The notes beneath the pieces were generated by a model, which was not told the DNA's origin, searched no databases, and was given only the letters and a program-made list of their open reading frames with translations. The position numbers were made by a program, and so were the translations under genes. Source: Zhengitettix transpicula (lineage: Eukaryota > Arthropoda > Insecta > Orthoptera > Tetrigidae). Taken from it: 64,000 bases of DNA. Shown in pieces: positions 24,766 through 38,360 of this stretch. The stretch's first letter is position 1; each line of letters starts with the position of its first letter. Location: NCBI GenBank assembly GCA_037074705.1, contig CM073591.1:92477532-92541531 (forward strand). Direction: 5' to 3'.

Positions 24766-27700
24766 AAAAACAAATGCTTCTATGAAATAAAATAAAGCAA
24801 TGGGAGCATTAATTTCCTATATTCAACAATTACACAGCTTCATAATCTTTTTTTAAGTGTGTATGGTAATTTGAAATTGCATATAAATAAATAGGAAGCT
24901 TTTCAGTTATCCAGAGTTTAGAAGAAATGATGTTTTTAGACAAATATTTAGAAAATATATGAGGAGAAATAATTCCAGTAACTGAATGACTTCAGTTTTG
25001 TAGCATGAAAGTTCACTAAAGACACAAATTATCATAAATAATTTTTCATACCTTGTATGAACAAAAGCATATTGAGGATTTGATTTTTAAATGAATGGTG
25101 ATAAGGTTGACAGATGGAAATGTGCTCATAAACTATCTCCCTGTCTACTCTACCTCACAAGTCGTGTGGCAATTACTTAAACTATATGACAAGTTTAAAC
25201 ATAAATAGTGACTTTTTCGTGTAAATTGATGGTTATGAATAACAACTACTTAATAATTAGATAATATGTTTTAGAGCAATAAATTTTATATAAATTAAAA
25301 ATTCCTATCCAATGATCTACACCATAATCCTTACCCTTGATTCCAAATATCATGGAAACCTCGTGTAACCCACATTACTTCCAGAATCAATATGAATAAC
25401 AACTACTTAATAATTAGATAATTTGTTTTAGAGCAATAAATTTTATATAAATTAAAAATTCCTATCCAATGATCTACACCATAATCCTTACCATTGATTC
25501 CAAATATCATGGAAACCTCGTGTAACCCACATTACTTCCAGAATCAATAACATAATAAAACAACTTTTCCCTCACCTCAACAGAAAATCTCCAATATCTC
25601 TTAGCACCAATAGACTACTCTATCTATCCATAATCTGCCCCATATGATCATACTCATGTACCATATGGGAATCCACCACCTATTCCCACTCCAACAAAAT
25701 CCAAACTAAGCAAAACAAAATTCTCCGATTAATTTCAAATTCCCCCTGGTACCTTCGCAACACAGTTTCCCCCAATTTCTACCTTAATTCATAAATCAAC
25801 CAAATTATGAATAAGTATCTCCATCAACCACCCAAATCCAACTATTGAGCTTTTCCATAACAACATGCCCTCCTCCACAAAATCACAGACTCAAATGCAA
25901 ATTCCCCATTGATATAATCCTCCCACTAAATCAGTCTTGAACCACCTAATTCTAACCCACCCAACCTACCAACTGGCACTGCACACTACCTCAATATCCA
26001 TTCCTCCCGTCATCCCTCTATCCTCATTATTGAACCTTACAAACACAAAGTTTCCCAGATGGGCAAATCTTTCCAAAGCAAAATGCCACCTAACATTCAT
26101 TAAAACATTATAATCAAGATCCTCTTCTCATCTCTAACTTGGAATGACGATGGTCATCTTCAAGACCCCAAGTTTACAAGGTAAGAATTTACAAATTGTA
26201 AATACTATAATCATATATTTGTTCATTTTCAAAACGTTGCCAGACTATAAGTTTTATTAAAATTAAAAAATGTTAAATTACAAAAAAAAAGTAAGATAAA
26301 TTGATGGGGTAGATCTGGAAATAAACATTAATCAAAATTGTCATGGATTTAATGATTATAATTGTGTACATTGAACAGTGCTAAAAAAAAATACTTCATT
26401 TTAACTGAATGTTACAATGTAGAAAATAAAATGTGCTAATCAAAACAAAGCATGGAAGGAAATTAGAAGATTAATATATAAATATGCAATGACCATAATT
26501 TTCTCTGTGAATCTAGTTTCTGACTGCATTTGGTCAAACATCACTTTTCAAATTCTAAGATCATCTGTGAAACTTTACACAAGTATAATTTATTGAATAT
26601 AATGGCTTAACAATTTTGTTTAGTTGGCAAATTAATACATATTGTGGATATGAGAGAAGCTTACCTTGTCTTAATTGAGCAGGAGAAATTTGGCGTGGCT
26701 GAGGAGGTGCAGCTGGCGAAGATCTCAAATCTTGAGAGTAATAGCGACTATGCAGTGGTGGACGACCCCTACCTCTTGCCAATCCCCCCACTGGTGGAGG
26801 AATTGGGGATCCTTGTATTAATTTTGGCAGCAAAGGATGTTGAGAATATGCCTTTTGAGCCATGGCAGCCTGGTACGCAGCAGCTCCCAATCCTAAAGAT
26901 GAAGGTCTATTCCTAGAAACCCTAGGAATTTTTGCAGGTGGTTCCCAATCTGGAGGTGGCTCTTGATTCTTTTCAGGCTTATGTTTCTTTGAACATGATA
27001 TTAAATGCCTTGACAATTTCCCTTTTTGATTGTCTTCAAATGGGCAATTAGGGCACTGGTGAAAGGCTGGAGCTCTTTCAAGCCTACCTCGTACATTATG
27101 TTCTTCTACCATATGCAATAGAATCTCATGAGCACTTCTAAGTTCTAGAGGACAAAAGTTACACCGATACACATAGTTTCTCATATGAGGGGTTTCAAGA
27201 TGTTGAGCCATGACTAATGATGATTCTGTTTTGAAATTACAATATTCACATTTCTTCTGTTCTAAGTGAAATGGTTCATTATTTTCTTTACTAAATTCCA
27301 AGTTTTTTAGCAATGAATTGATAGCAAATTGAGTAATTGTGCCAGTTTTACCACCTTCACGATCTCGTTTGCGTTTTTGTGAACGTAATAAATCAGTCTG
27401 CACATACTCTTGAACAAGATTCACACCTATTTGTGTAAAAAACTTTCCTAAAGGATTTTCAAAATAGGAAGTGTGTTTTCCACTCTTTTCATCATCTTTT
27501 GAGTCTGGTTTTTCTTTTTCATCCTCAGATTGTGATGAAACCTTCCCTAAAGATTCAAGTTTATCAGCAAGTTTGGCCAAGCTATTTTTTTCTTTGTCTT
27601 TCTCTACACTTTTGCTTTCTGTATCATCTATTTTCTCATTTTCTTTGCTTAATACAACACTTGTACTTCCTGAGCTCTCTTTTATATCACCATTTTCATC

Positions 27701-30700
27701 CTCAACCTCTTTTTTTAAAGGAGCATCCTTATCAGCATCATTCTGATTACTCTCAGGTTCATCAGTAGTACTTTGATTTTGTCCTATATTATTACTAAGT
27801 TGGTTTTCATCATCTTTAGACAGCTCACTAGAAACTAACTTAGGTTTAGACTTCTCTTTTTCTAATTTTTCCTTTTCAATTTGTTTCCCCAATTTTTCAA
27901 TAAATTCTTTCAAAGGCTTAATTGGAGGCTTCTCATAAACATATGGCACAATGAATGATGGAGCTTCAACAACATACATGTCATCTGTCAAAGTAGGTAA
28001 TATCTGAGGTTGAGGTGGAGGAGGGGGAGCCTGAGGAACTGACCTAGGATGTGACAGCACAGGATTGCTCATACGAGGGTACATTCCCTGAGCAGGCAAA
28101 GCAACAGGTAAAACAGAGTATGGGGAAGTAGATGGCCCTGCCAGTGAAGATTCTTGAGGTTGTGAAAGAGGAATAGGCCCTTTTCCTGACAATATGGAAT
28201 TTGTATCAATTATTACCAATGTAGGCTCCTTTTTACCTTTCATATGTTTTGTCCCTGCAGCAATTTCTACTAATCGTTTAGTATCATTGACAACAATGGT
28301 TTTCTTTGAATTTCTTGATTTATTGTTTTCTTTGTCATCTCTCAGTGGATCATGACATGCCAGGGGATCTACTGGAGATATTTCTTGGATGTCAGGGTCA
28401 TCTTCTTTTTCAATATAACTTTTCTGCTTATTGAGATTACGAGAACTCCGCCTCGGAACTAAATTGGATACAACACTCTTCCGTGCCTTCTTAATTTTTC
28501 CTGGAGAATCATAATCAGATTTTGGATCACCTTCTTCTGCATCATTTGGTTTATCAAAAGCATGTATACTTTCATTATCCTCATTTCCAGTCATAGTACA
28601 TTCAGAATTGTTTTCATTATCTGTATTTCCACCATCATCATTTTCAACACTAACTATATTCACACTATCCTCTTCAACACCAATAATTTTTTCTTCTCTC
28701 ACTTTAACAAAGCCAACATTTCCTCTTCTTCCACTAATATAAGAAAATTTGCTAGCATCTTCATCAATACCAATAATTTTTTCACTGACATCAAGAGATG
28801 AATTTGCTTGATGTAATTCTGGATAATTTTCTCCTAGTTTTAAAGGATCTTCTACACTTTCAACATCTTCTGAATTTGAAAGTTGATCTACTGAACTATT
28901 AATGGATTCATCTACTTCCATCGTGTTATTGCACAACTGAAGCGTTAAATCTGTAACAATTAGGGGATCCACTTCACTTGCAGAGTTACTATTTTCTTCC
29001 AAATTACCAGAATCATTAAGGATACCATCCAATTCATGAATTCCCCTTCTTTGAATATTTGTATTACAAGCTTCAGAATCAACTTCATCCTCATATTCTT
29101 CTTCTTCTTCTTCTTCATCATCTTCCAAATCACTACAAGCCTTTGTATCAGTGGAATTACTGCATATATTATCACTATGAGTGTTTTCCATAACTTTTTC
29201 CAGGCTTGTTTCTGAAGTAACACTAGAAAGTTTATGAAGGTCATCTTCAATCTTTAAATTAGATGCAGATGTACTCTGAGTGAGACTGCCAACTTTATTC
29301 AATGAAGTTTTATCCAAAGCATTTCCATCATTCCTTTCATCATTTGAGGCTTCACATTTATTATTTTTAATACTAACCTTTTTTAATTCACAGATTTTTC
29401 TGTGATCCCCATTTTTATCTTCATGGTGTGCTATATGAATTGTGGGCTTAGAGTGAACGTCACTGCTGTCATTGCTATTTACTTCACATAAGGTTTCACA
29501 TTCCATCACTTTCATATCAGAAATATGGTCTTTATTAGAGCACTCATTAGAATTTGAAGTTTCGGTAATATTCATATTGACAACTCCAGGCACTTTAAGT
29601 TCACAGCTACTGACATTTATACTATTAGGCACTTTATCACAATTTTTTGAATTTTCACTACCAAAGTCTACATCATTACTATTTGGGTAGTCATTACTAC
29701 TGTTACTAACATTATCTGACATAGAGTTACTACTTTCATCCACACATTTATCACTAATTAATTCACTAGTCAACTTTTTTGATGGAACATCATGTTGAGG
29801 AATACTGCACATGTCCATGGCGTCATCAAAGGATCCATTCATTTCGCCATTAAAACATACTGCACCTGAAACATTAAAAAGTACATTATTTTCTTTAACA
29901 ACTAAACAAATCTTAGGTTAAGTATTCTCAAATCTGAGAAACTCTTAAAACTTTAATAGTTTAAACCCAATGGTTTATACAACCATAGTGTAAATTACAT
30001 CAATTTTCTTAATAAATAAAAATAATATTTTCACATGGACTTTCAATAAACAAAACAATTTTCTATTTTAAAGCATTTTAAGAAAATATGTTCATCTTAA
30101 AAAATAGCATGCATTAAATTCACACTCTCATAGTGATGTACCAGCAGCCACAAAGGCAGAGATTAAATAATTTGAAAATATTGTCCAGGAACAAACATAT
30201 GCATCAATTTAAAAGAAACGATACAATAACAATCAAACAACGGATGATATTTTGTTTTCCTACTATGCAGCAATTAATAACATTTAATGTTCAATCAAGT
30301 CTATCTGGAGTAAAATCCACTCACAGAATTATCAAATAACTTAAAAAGTACAATTGAGTTTTGTCAACTGACAAGTGCAGTTGTGTCACTCTAGGCTCTT
30401 CTTAGCACCTGAAGAAATGGACAAGGATCCCAGAAACATTGTGTGGTATTTATATTATCATTTATTTTGTCTGTATTTGTCTATCTTTTTAATATTAATA
30501 GGTAAAATGCTAGAATAAATAAGTAAAAAAAACTGGGCAGATTAAAAATATACTTACAATGCTGGACACAATTTGAAAATGCTGATAAGTGTTTGACCTC
30601 AAATATAGTATAAATGGCCAAAAAATCATCCCAACAAATAAAATCTAATGGAGATTAGTTAACCTGTTACACAAAATGTACACAAGAGGAAAAATAGCAT

Positions 30701-30971
30701 TCTTCATAAGAAATAAAGCTATAAAGAATAAATTTGTCATACACAACTAATATGAAGAAAATTAAATGTAAGTTGCCACAGTGCTGGAAAAGGAGCAATT
30801 TGAATTCAAGAGAAACAAAGTTATCTGGGAAACAATTTGACTTTCTTTACAAAAAGCTAAAAAAAGGGACTATTTAGAAACATTAACACATCAAAGTATT
30901 TTGCAAAATGGGAAGAACCTTCAACATTGTAAACTAAAACTAAAAATTTAAATTGTCAAAGAACATAGGAC

Positions 30972-31019
<48 letters not shown>

Positions 31020-34000
31020 TAACACATTTGGATAGGAAATAGAGATAGAGATAGTGATGCCAACTTACCTGAAATCAGTAGTTTATCTAGACTGGCATAG
31101 ATATAAGTTCAAATTTTCGAGGGCCTGAGTCCTTTTGTCAGCTGGGCATTTATTTTAAAAAAATTGTGCCTGGCCAGCTCACAGTTCAATTCTTTCTTCC
31201 TGACGAAGGGGCTCAGGCCCCCGAAAATTTGAATTTACACCTATGCCAGTCTTGACCAACTAGGGATAACCGGTAAGTCGGCATCAATGTCTCTCTTTCC
31301 TATCCAAATGTGATATATATATATATGGGGGGGGGGAGTGTGTGAGTTATAATCATTTACAATAATGCAAATGCAAAAATTCTATTAAGAGAAGAAAACT
31401 CTGTAGAATAAAGCCATCACTAGAATTTAATTATGCACACAATTACTTGATCTACAAGTTACAGAAGCTAGTAGGAAATTTAATAAGAAATTCAATAAAT
31501 TTTAAAATTTGCAAAATATAACATAATATAAAACACCAAAATTTATTATGTGAATCAATTTTCTAATTACATAGTAATAATACCTAATATGACAGGAAGT
31601 AGGGTAGAAGTGGTTTCTTAACTGAGACAGAAAATGAGAAAGCTATTACAAAAAACGAAAGAGTATTTTTAACAGTCTAAAAGAAAAACAAAAAGATATT
31701 TGAATAGGAATATAAAATGGTGTATAATGATGAGGTAACCATGGTTAGTTCTGCATTGGAATAATTAAGACTATGCATGTATGACGTTAATAAATTAAGG
31801 ATGCTGCATGTATTATCGTGCTATGAGTAACTCAAGAGACCAATCAAAACTACTGACTGAACCAGTCCAACATTACATTGCCAATAACTTGACATCCCTT
31901 AAATGTAAGCTGGAGAGAATATCAATATAACAGCAACCCTGGAAGAGGAAGGTTTACTTCTTCAGTCATCTTAAAATAATATGAAAATAGCTTTTTTTAA
32001 AAAAAGCTGTAGTAGTAGAATGGTAAGATCTTGAGTGAAAAAAGTTGCATTCTAAAACAATTTCACACTAGTTACGAGTAATCCAAGTTTTACCTTAATC
32101 AATGAACAGTTTCATTCAATAAAGCATTATGAGTACTAATACAACATATATAAAATTAAATTTATCAGTTATTTGCATGTTTGGTTTGTTATGGTGTTAT
32201 TGTACCGTCATTTATTTTATTTCTAGAAAAAGAAAAGAAAGGAAAAATTACAAATAAAAACTATAATTTTTTTATTTTTTATTTGCAGAAATCTTTTCAC
32301 AGATTTTATTACAGTGTAGAAGCTATATTTATTTATAAGTTTACTTTACTGTCAATGCTAATTGGCAGCCTTCCATAATGCATTTAATTAATAAAGTACG
32401 ATAAAATAAATTTACGTAGAATGCAGGAGCTTTAGGCATTCCTTGTGACCTACAACAGTTGAATGGGTATCAATAGCTTGCTGATGAATTTTCTAATATC
32501 ATCAATCAAATGCTTTCCTTCCGATGATTTGGATTGAGAAAGGTAATTTCCTAATACATTAATTTTTAAACCATTATATTATATATGTTATTTAATACTG
32601 AGAACTGTCAGTCTAAATGGAAAATATAACAATAGGTTCACTGAAATAAGAATATAATATATCAGTATGAAATATAAAAATTAGATGAAATAGTCAATTG
32701 ATGATGTAAATACCACAGGTTTCTGGGATACTTGAACTTTCGAATTTGTCAACTGTGACATTGTAGCACGCCAGACACTCGTGTTTTTTCCAACCTCCTG
32801 ACAAAAGGATAATGGTCTCAGAAACGTTGTGTGGTTTTTATATCATCAGTTAATAAGTTCAATGGATAATCAAATATTGGCTTTAAACCTGAAAAACATG
32901 TCATTCAGTTCACGTGACTAATTAGAGACGAAAACGGCAGGAATGGATACGTTAATCTCTTCGTACTGTTTATTCCCGTAATTTCTCCAGGGGAGTCTTA
33001 ACATTAAATGGGAAAAAATTATTCCTAAGCTAACCTAATCCGAACAAATAGGTGGGAAGAGAAATAATAAACGAAAAATCGTTCTCAATAAGTTACTAGC
33101 CATTAAAGAGTGATTTTTGTAATTACGGTTTTCATCGATATTAGAACAACCCAATACAGTGCATTAGACTTATCGACGAACATTTATAATTTAAAGGAAT
33201 AATTCCAGAGAAAAATACACGCGCAAAACATCGGAATATACTATTCGAAAGCGCTCCAATATGGCGGCTTGATTCAGCCGAATATTAAATGTAGCTGGGA
33301 AGCTCGCCTATTATATGTGTATACAAACATAAGCTCTTCCGAACAAGCTGGAAAAGTCAGGGAGAGTTGACAAACGATAAACGCTTAAAAGAAATAGACG
33401 AATCTATCAATTTCTATTCAACAAAAATTCTAGAGAAAGTATTTTTTGGAAAAAAATAATAGTATAAATAAAACAAAACTACGTAGCCGTCTGGTGCGTA
33501 AGAAGTGAAACTTCAGAGATAGAAAAATAGGATATTTGTAAGCTAAACAAATAATTATATATGTATTTTAAGCACAAATATTTGATGTTATAAATAAAAA
33601 TAAGAATGATGCATGACACTCAATGATACATTGTTAATTGCAGATGGCTCCGGTGTACACTTCAGAATATTGATGGTTGACATTTCAGGACTCTGCACTC
33701 CCGAGTTTATCAACGTCTTCTGACTAGCGCTTAATTCTCTCGCTCGCTGACTCCACCTTTAGCAACTGAAGATGGATTCATGAATAAGAAAGATAGACAA
33801 TTCATACAAAAAAGTGATAATATAAATACCACACAACGTTTCTGGGTTCCAAGTGCAGTTGTGTCGCTCTTGGCTCTTCTTCGCGCCTGAGGAAATAGAC
33901 AATGGCCCCAGAAACGTGTGGTATTTATATTCATCACTTTTTTGTCTGAATTGGCTATATCTCTTATTAATTACTTTCAATCAGACGTAATTGTTTTTCA

Positions 34001-37000
34001 TTTTTTAGGTGGAATCTCTGCACGTGCTCAGTTTAAGTTTTAGTCATATGAACTTGTCAGATTATAGAATGAATGATTTATTCTTCTAATTATTTGCATA
34101 TCTGGCGACTTTACAGTTTTGATAATAAACAAATATATGATTTACATTTTGTAAATATTTAACTTGTAAACTTTGGGTCTTGAAGATGACCAGTCATTCC
34201 AAGTTGGAAACGAGAGAAGCTGAGGAGCTTGATTATAATGTTTCAATGAATATTAGCAGGCATTTTGCTTTGGAAAGATTTGCGCATCTGAGAAACTTAG
34301 TGTATATAATGATGATATGGGGATGATGGGAGGAATGGATATTGAGGGAGTGTGCAGTGCCAGTTGGTAGGTTGGTGGGTTAGAATTAGGTGATTCAAGA
34401 CTGATTTAGTGGGAGGATTATATCAAAGGGGAATTTGCATTTGAGTCTGAGATTTTGTGGAGGAGGGGGCATGTTGCGATGGAAAAGCTCAATAGTTGGA
34501 TTTGGGTGGTTGATGGAGATATTTATTCATAATTTGGTTGATTTATGAATTAAGGTAGAAATTGGGGGAAATTGAGTTGCGAAGGTACCAGGGGGAATTT
34601 GAAATTAATTTGAGAATTTTGTTTTGTTTAGTTTTAATTATGTTGGAGGGGGAATACCATATGGTACACGAGTATGATCGTATGGTGTGGATTATGGATA
34701 GGTAGAAGAGTCTATTGGTGCTAAGAGATATTGGAGATTTTCTGCTGAGGAGAGGGAAAAGTTGTTTTAATTTTTTAATGATTCTTATAGTAATGTGGGT
34801 TATATGAGTAATAAATACCCGTAAGTATAATAACAAGGACGCTGAAAGTGTTAGGAACGAGAATAGTGAGTTCTATGATCGAGTGTACAAAAGTATTTCA
34901 AGGAGATATCTTTAATAACAGAAATACAAAAATAAATAGAACAGCATGTAAACTTAGATTTTACACAGTGAATGTTAATCTAAGTATGTTATCCAAACTA
35001 CAAGTACACAGTCCACACAGTTCTACTTGGAAATCTATTTCCAATAACAATTAATGAGGGAGGATTTCCTTTAAGATGGAAATTTGACTAATGTGCCCTA
35101 TAAATAAACAATTTTTTTACAAAATTACCATACAGAAATTAACAGCATAATTAAGGTGATTTTAGAACAGGAAAAACAAATATTGAGACAATGTTAAGTT
35201 AAATGTTTATCTCAATGGTTAGAAAAGAATTCCATAATTGTACTGAGTACTGCTCAGATCAAAAGTGAATTGAAATTAAGCTTACAGGTAATTTCAGAAA
35301 CTGAGTTAAACAAAATGTCTTAGTCATTTGACAAATGACTGACTGCAGTTTAGAATTACTTTATTGAAAATTAACAAAGTATACTTTAGCCTCATATATG
35401 ATATAACTCAATATAGCTACTTATATACGAATGATAATTTTAAGTAAAGAAAAATACACATGACAACCAACTAAATGGATAATCTAGAATTTAAATTGTA
35501 ACTAAATTTTTATGAAAATAAGCAGGAATTCGGAAATAATATAGCCCTTGACCAGTTAGTTGTCATGATTAAAGTTTAAAATTAAATTAATGTAGAACTG
35601 TTAAATAAGTATAAATAAGATGTTATTGAAACATCATGTAAGGTAAAAAGGGGGAAAAAATCAGCAGTAAATTAATGCAAATGCATTATTCAATTTGTAA
35701 CGAAGTAGTTGACACAATATAAGCTACAAAAGTACAAATTCAATAAATAATTGTCAATCACTTTTCCAATCTAATATAAATAACCATCTTGGAAGCACTG
35801 GGCACTCAACCAGTTAAATAATAAAATAGTAAAAAAAAACAATACATAGTGTGAAATGTAATAAAAATAAGTATGTATGTGCAAACTGTTATCTTCAATT
35901 TTCTCATTTATACCACAAATTATTCAAAATTTCTCACTAATGTTACTATTTCACATCAGAATCAAAATCATATTACTATAATATATGTAATATTTTTAAT
36001 TTTTATCTCATTTTATGGGTGTATTTTTTGGCTATTTTAATATTTAACAATTATAATATATGAAGTAAATGGATAAATTTAACAAACTTGAGGTTTCTAT
36101 TATTGTTTTAAACAGGTGGCGAATTAAATTGAATTACACACCTGACAAAAATAATAATGTTGGTACAATGTTGCCAAGTTTGTTAAATTCATCCATTCAC
36201 TTCTTATATTCAAATTGCATAAATACATAGTGATCTTAAGAAGTGTGCATGACAAGATGAACTGATATACACATACTGCAATCATTGATATGAACAGGGA
36301 GATAGTTTGAGGCATGCCTGAAATTGAAGCACTGTGTAGTCACATGGGACCGAAAGATGTTCTTCAAATTTTTGGAGACACTCAGCCTCCGAAAATTTGA
36401 AGAACAGCATTTGGTCCTGTGTGCCTACACCATGCTTCAATTTTAGGTATGTCACAAATCATCTCTCTTTCCTTACCATACCAATGATCACAGTTATTTT
36501 GACAAAATCATATCCTTAATCATACATTCATTACATCAATCTAGTTCACAAATTTAACTACATATATATGTATGGCACAGTAAGTGAAATACTGTATGTA
36601 TGCATACACAGAGAACCGATAAATAGTAAACATTGATGATGAATGAATAAATGCTGCATTAGCATTTAATAAGATAACATACTGCCTGTTATAGACTTGA
36701 ATTAACAGGTAACAATGGAAATCAGAAATAATGCTCTGAAAATGCTACTATATTATTTTTTTTCCCTCCAGGATTGTGAATCAATAACTGTATCACATTT
36801 TAAAATGAAAATAAAACCTATGTCTGATTGCAAATAATGAATAAGAAAAATAGCCAATTCAGACAAAAGTGATAATACCCAGAAACGTTGTGTGGTATTT
36901 ATATGATCACTTTTTTGTCTGAATTGGCTATTTTTCTTATTCACTATATCACATTTTAATTACAGATAAATATGTCTGTGTATCAGGCAAAAGTTCCTGT

Positions 37001-38295
37001 AATTATGTAATAATGGACAGATTAAATTTTCTTAATACATGTTTCTGATGAAGTGTATAAATTAAAACATATTGCCAGTATAAGAGAAATACATGCAAAT
37101 ATTTTTAAACTTGACATATTTAGAGTATATATTTGAAATAATTTAAGTCAATAACAATAATTTAGAATACAAAATTGTAATAATACCAATGATCAAATAG
37201 TTAATTTCATCTAGCACTACCATATTGGACAACTTTTATTTTTCTAGGTATTTTTTTTATCCCATTAAAACTTTCATTAGAATATCATTACAATTAAATT
37301 TAGATTTAACAGAACCACAATCAAATGTGTGTCAATTTTGCAGATTTTTGAAGCAATATTGTTGAAGTTGAAAGATGGTTGTGTAGGAATATCAGTGTTG
37401 CTACTTAGGACAGAGGAAAGTTCTTCAACTTTTCTCTTTTCTGAGGCATTAGTCAACCTCAGGGGAAGGGAGATGCATTCAATGTGTCGGCCAGTGGCGG
37501 AGTGACACAGCTGGTGCATGTAATGCATATCCCTGAGAAAAGAGGCAACACCTCCAAACATTTGAAGAACTTCTCTCTGTCCTGAGTGATCTTCAATTTC
37601 AGATGAACCACCACCTGTTACTCTTTCCTTTCCATACTAATTTTTTAAAATATTTTGACAATGTGAAATCCTTACTCTCATATATATATACGCACACATG
37701 GAGTTCTGACATACTATCCTGAAGAAGTGGGCTCAGGTTCCCGAAAACTGGAAATTTATTTCTGCACAGCCCAACTGGGCCAACTATTGATTTCAGATAA
37801 ATGGGTTATTATGGAACATAAAGAGAGAAAGGTAATGGCTTACCAGAAATTGAAAATCAGGTTCACCACTCAGAACAGGAGGAAGTTTTTCAAATTTTCA
37901 GAGGCGTCAGCCTTCAAGAGAAAAAAGACGGAAGATTTATTCTGCCTGAAGGAGCTTAGGTCTTTGAAAATATGACATATTTCTTCCCAGCCTGGTTACA
38001 CCAACTGTCGACTTAAGGTTAAGTCACCAGCTCTCTGTTCCTCTTTCCTATCCAAATATGTTATTTACTTTGACAATGTCATAACACCCTTAATTGCTGT
38101 ACACACTCACACATACATAGTTTAAAACATTAAAAATGTCAAAAACAGACAATTAAAGAAATAAAGAATAATTTGAAATTAATAACTATTTCTGTCTAGG
38201 TGTGGACCGTTATCAGGTTGTTGGTGTGGATAGACTGTACTTAAATTTCAGGTAAGCCAAAAACTCTCTCTCTTTCCTTTCCATACAAAGATCAC

Positions 38296-38360
<65 letters not shown>

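Larger units (their letters stand above)
22041..26664 (-). other. Intron 2 of the zinc-finger gene
   Basis: 4624 bp containing a 31-bp tandem duplication, a Penelope-like fragment, a large family A fold-back and a LINE tail, each listed separately. The sequence between them is AT-rich. Confidence 0.6.

Noticed and set aside
26644..26916. 90-codon plus-strand ORF opposite exon 2
   Set aside because: Antisense to the finger/AT-hook coding region; no independent support. The same holds for 27471-27768, 28562-28801 and 29472-29690.
28960..29250. 96-codon minus-strand ORF inside exon 2
   Set aside because: Alternative frame of the acidic tract; its K/M-rich composition is a frame-shifted reading of GAA repeats.
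33731..33980. Two overlapping minus-strand ORFs of 68 and 73 codons
   Set aside because: They cover a family B fold-back element in two frames; repeat sequence, not a gene.
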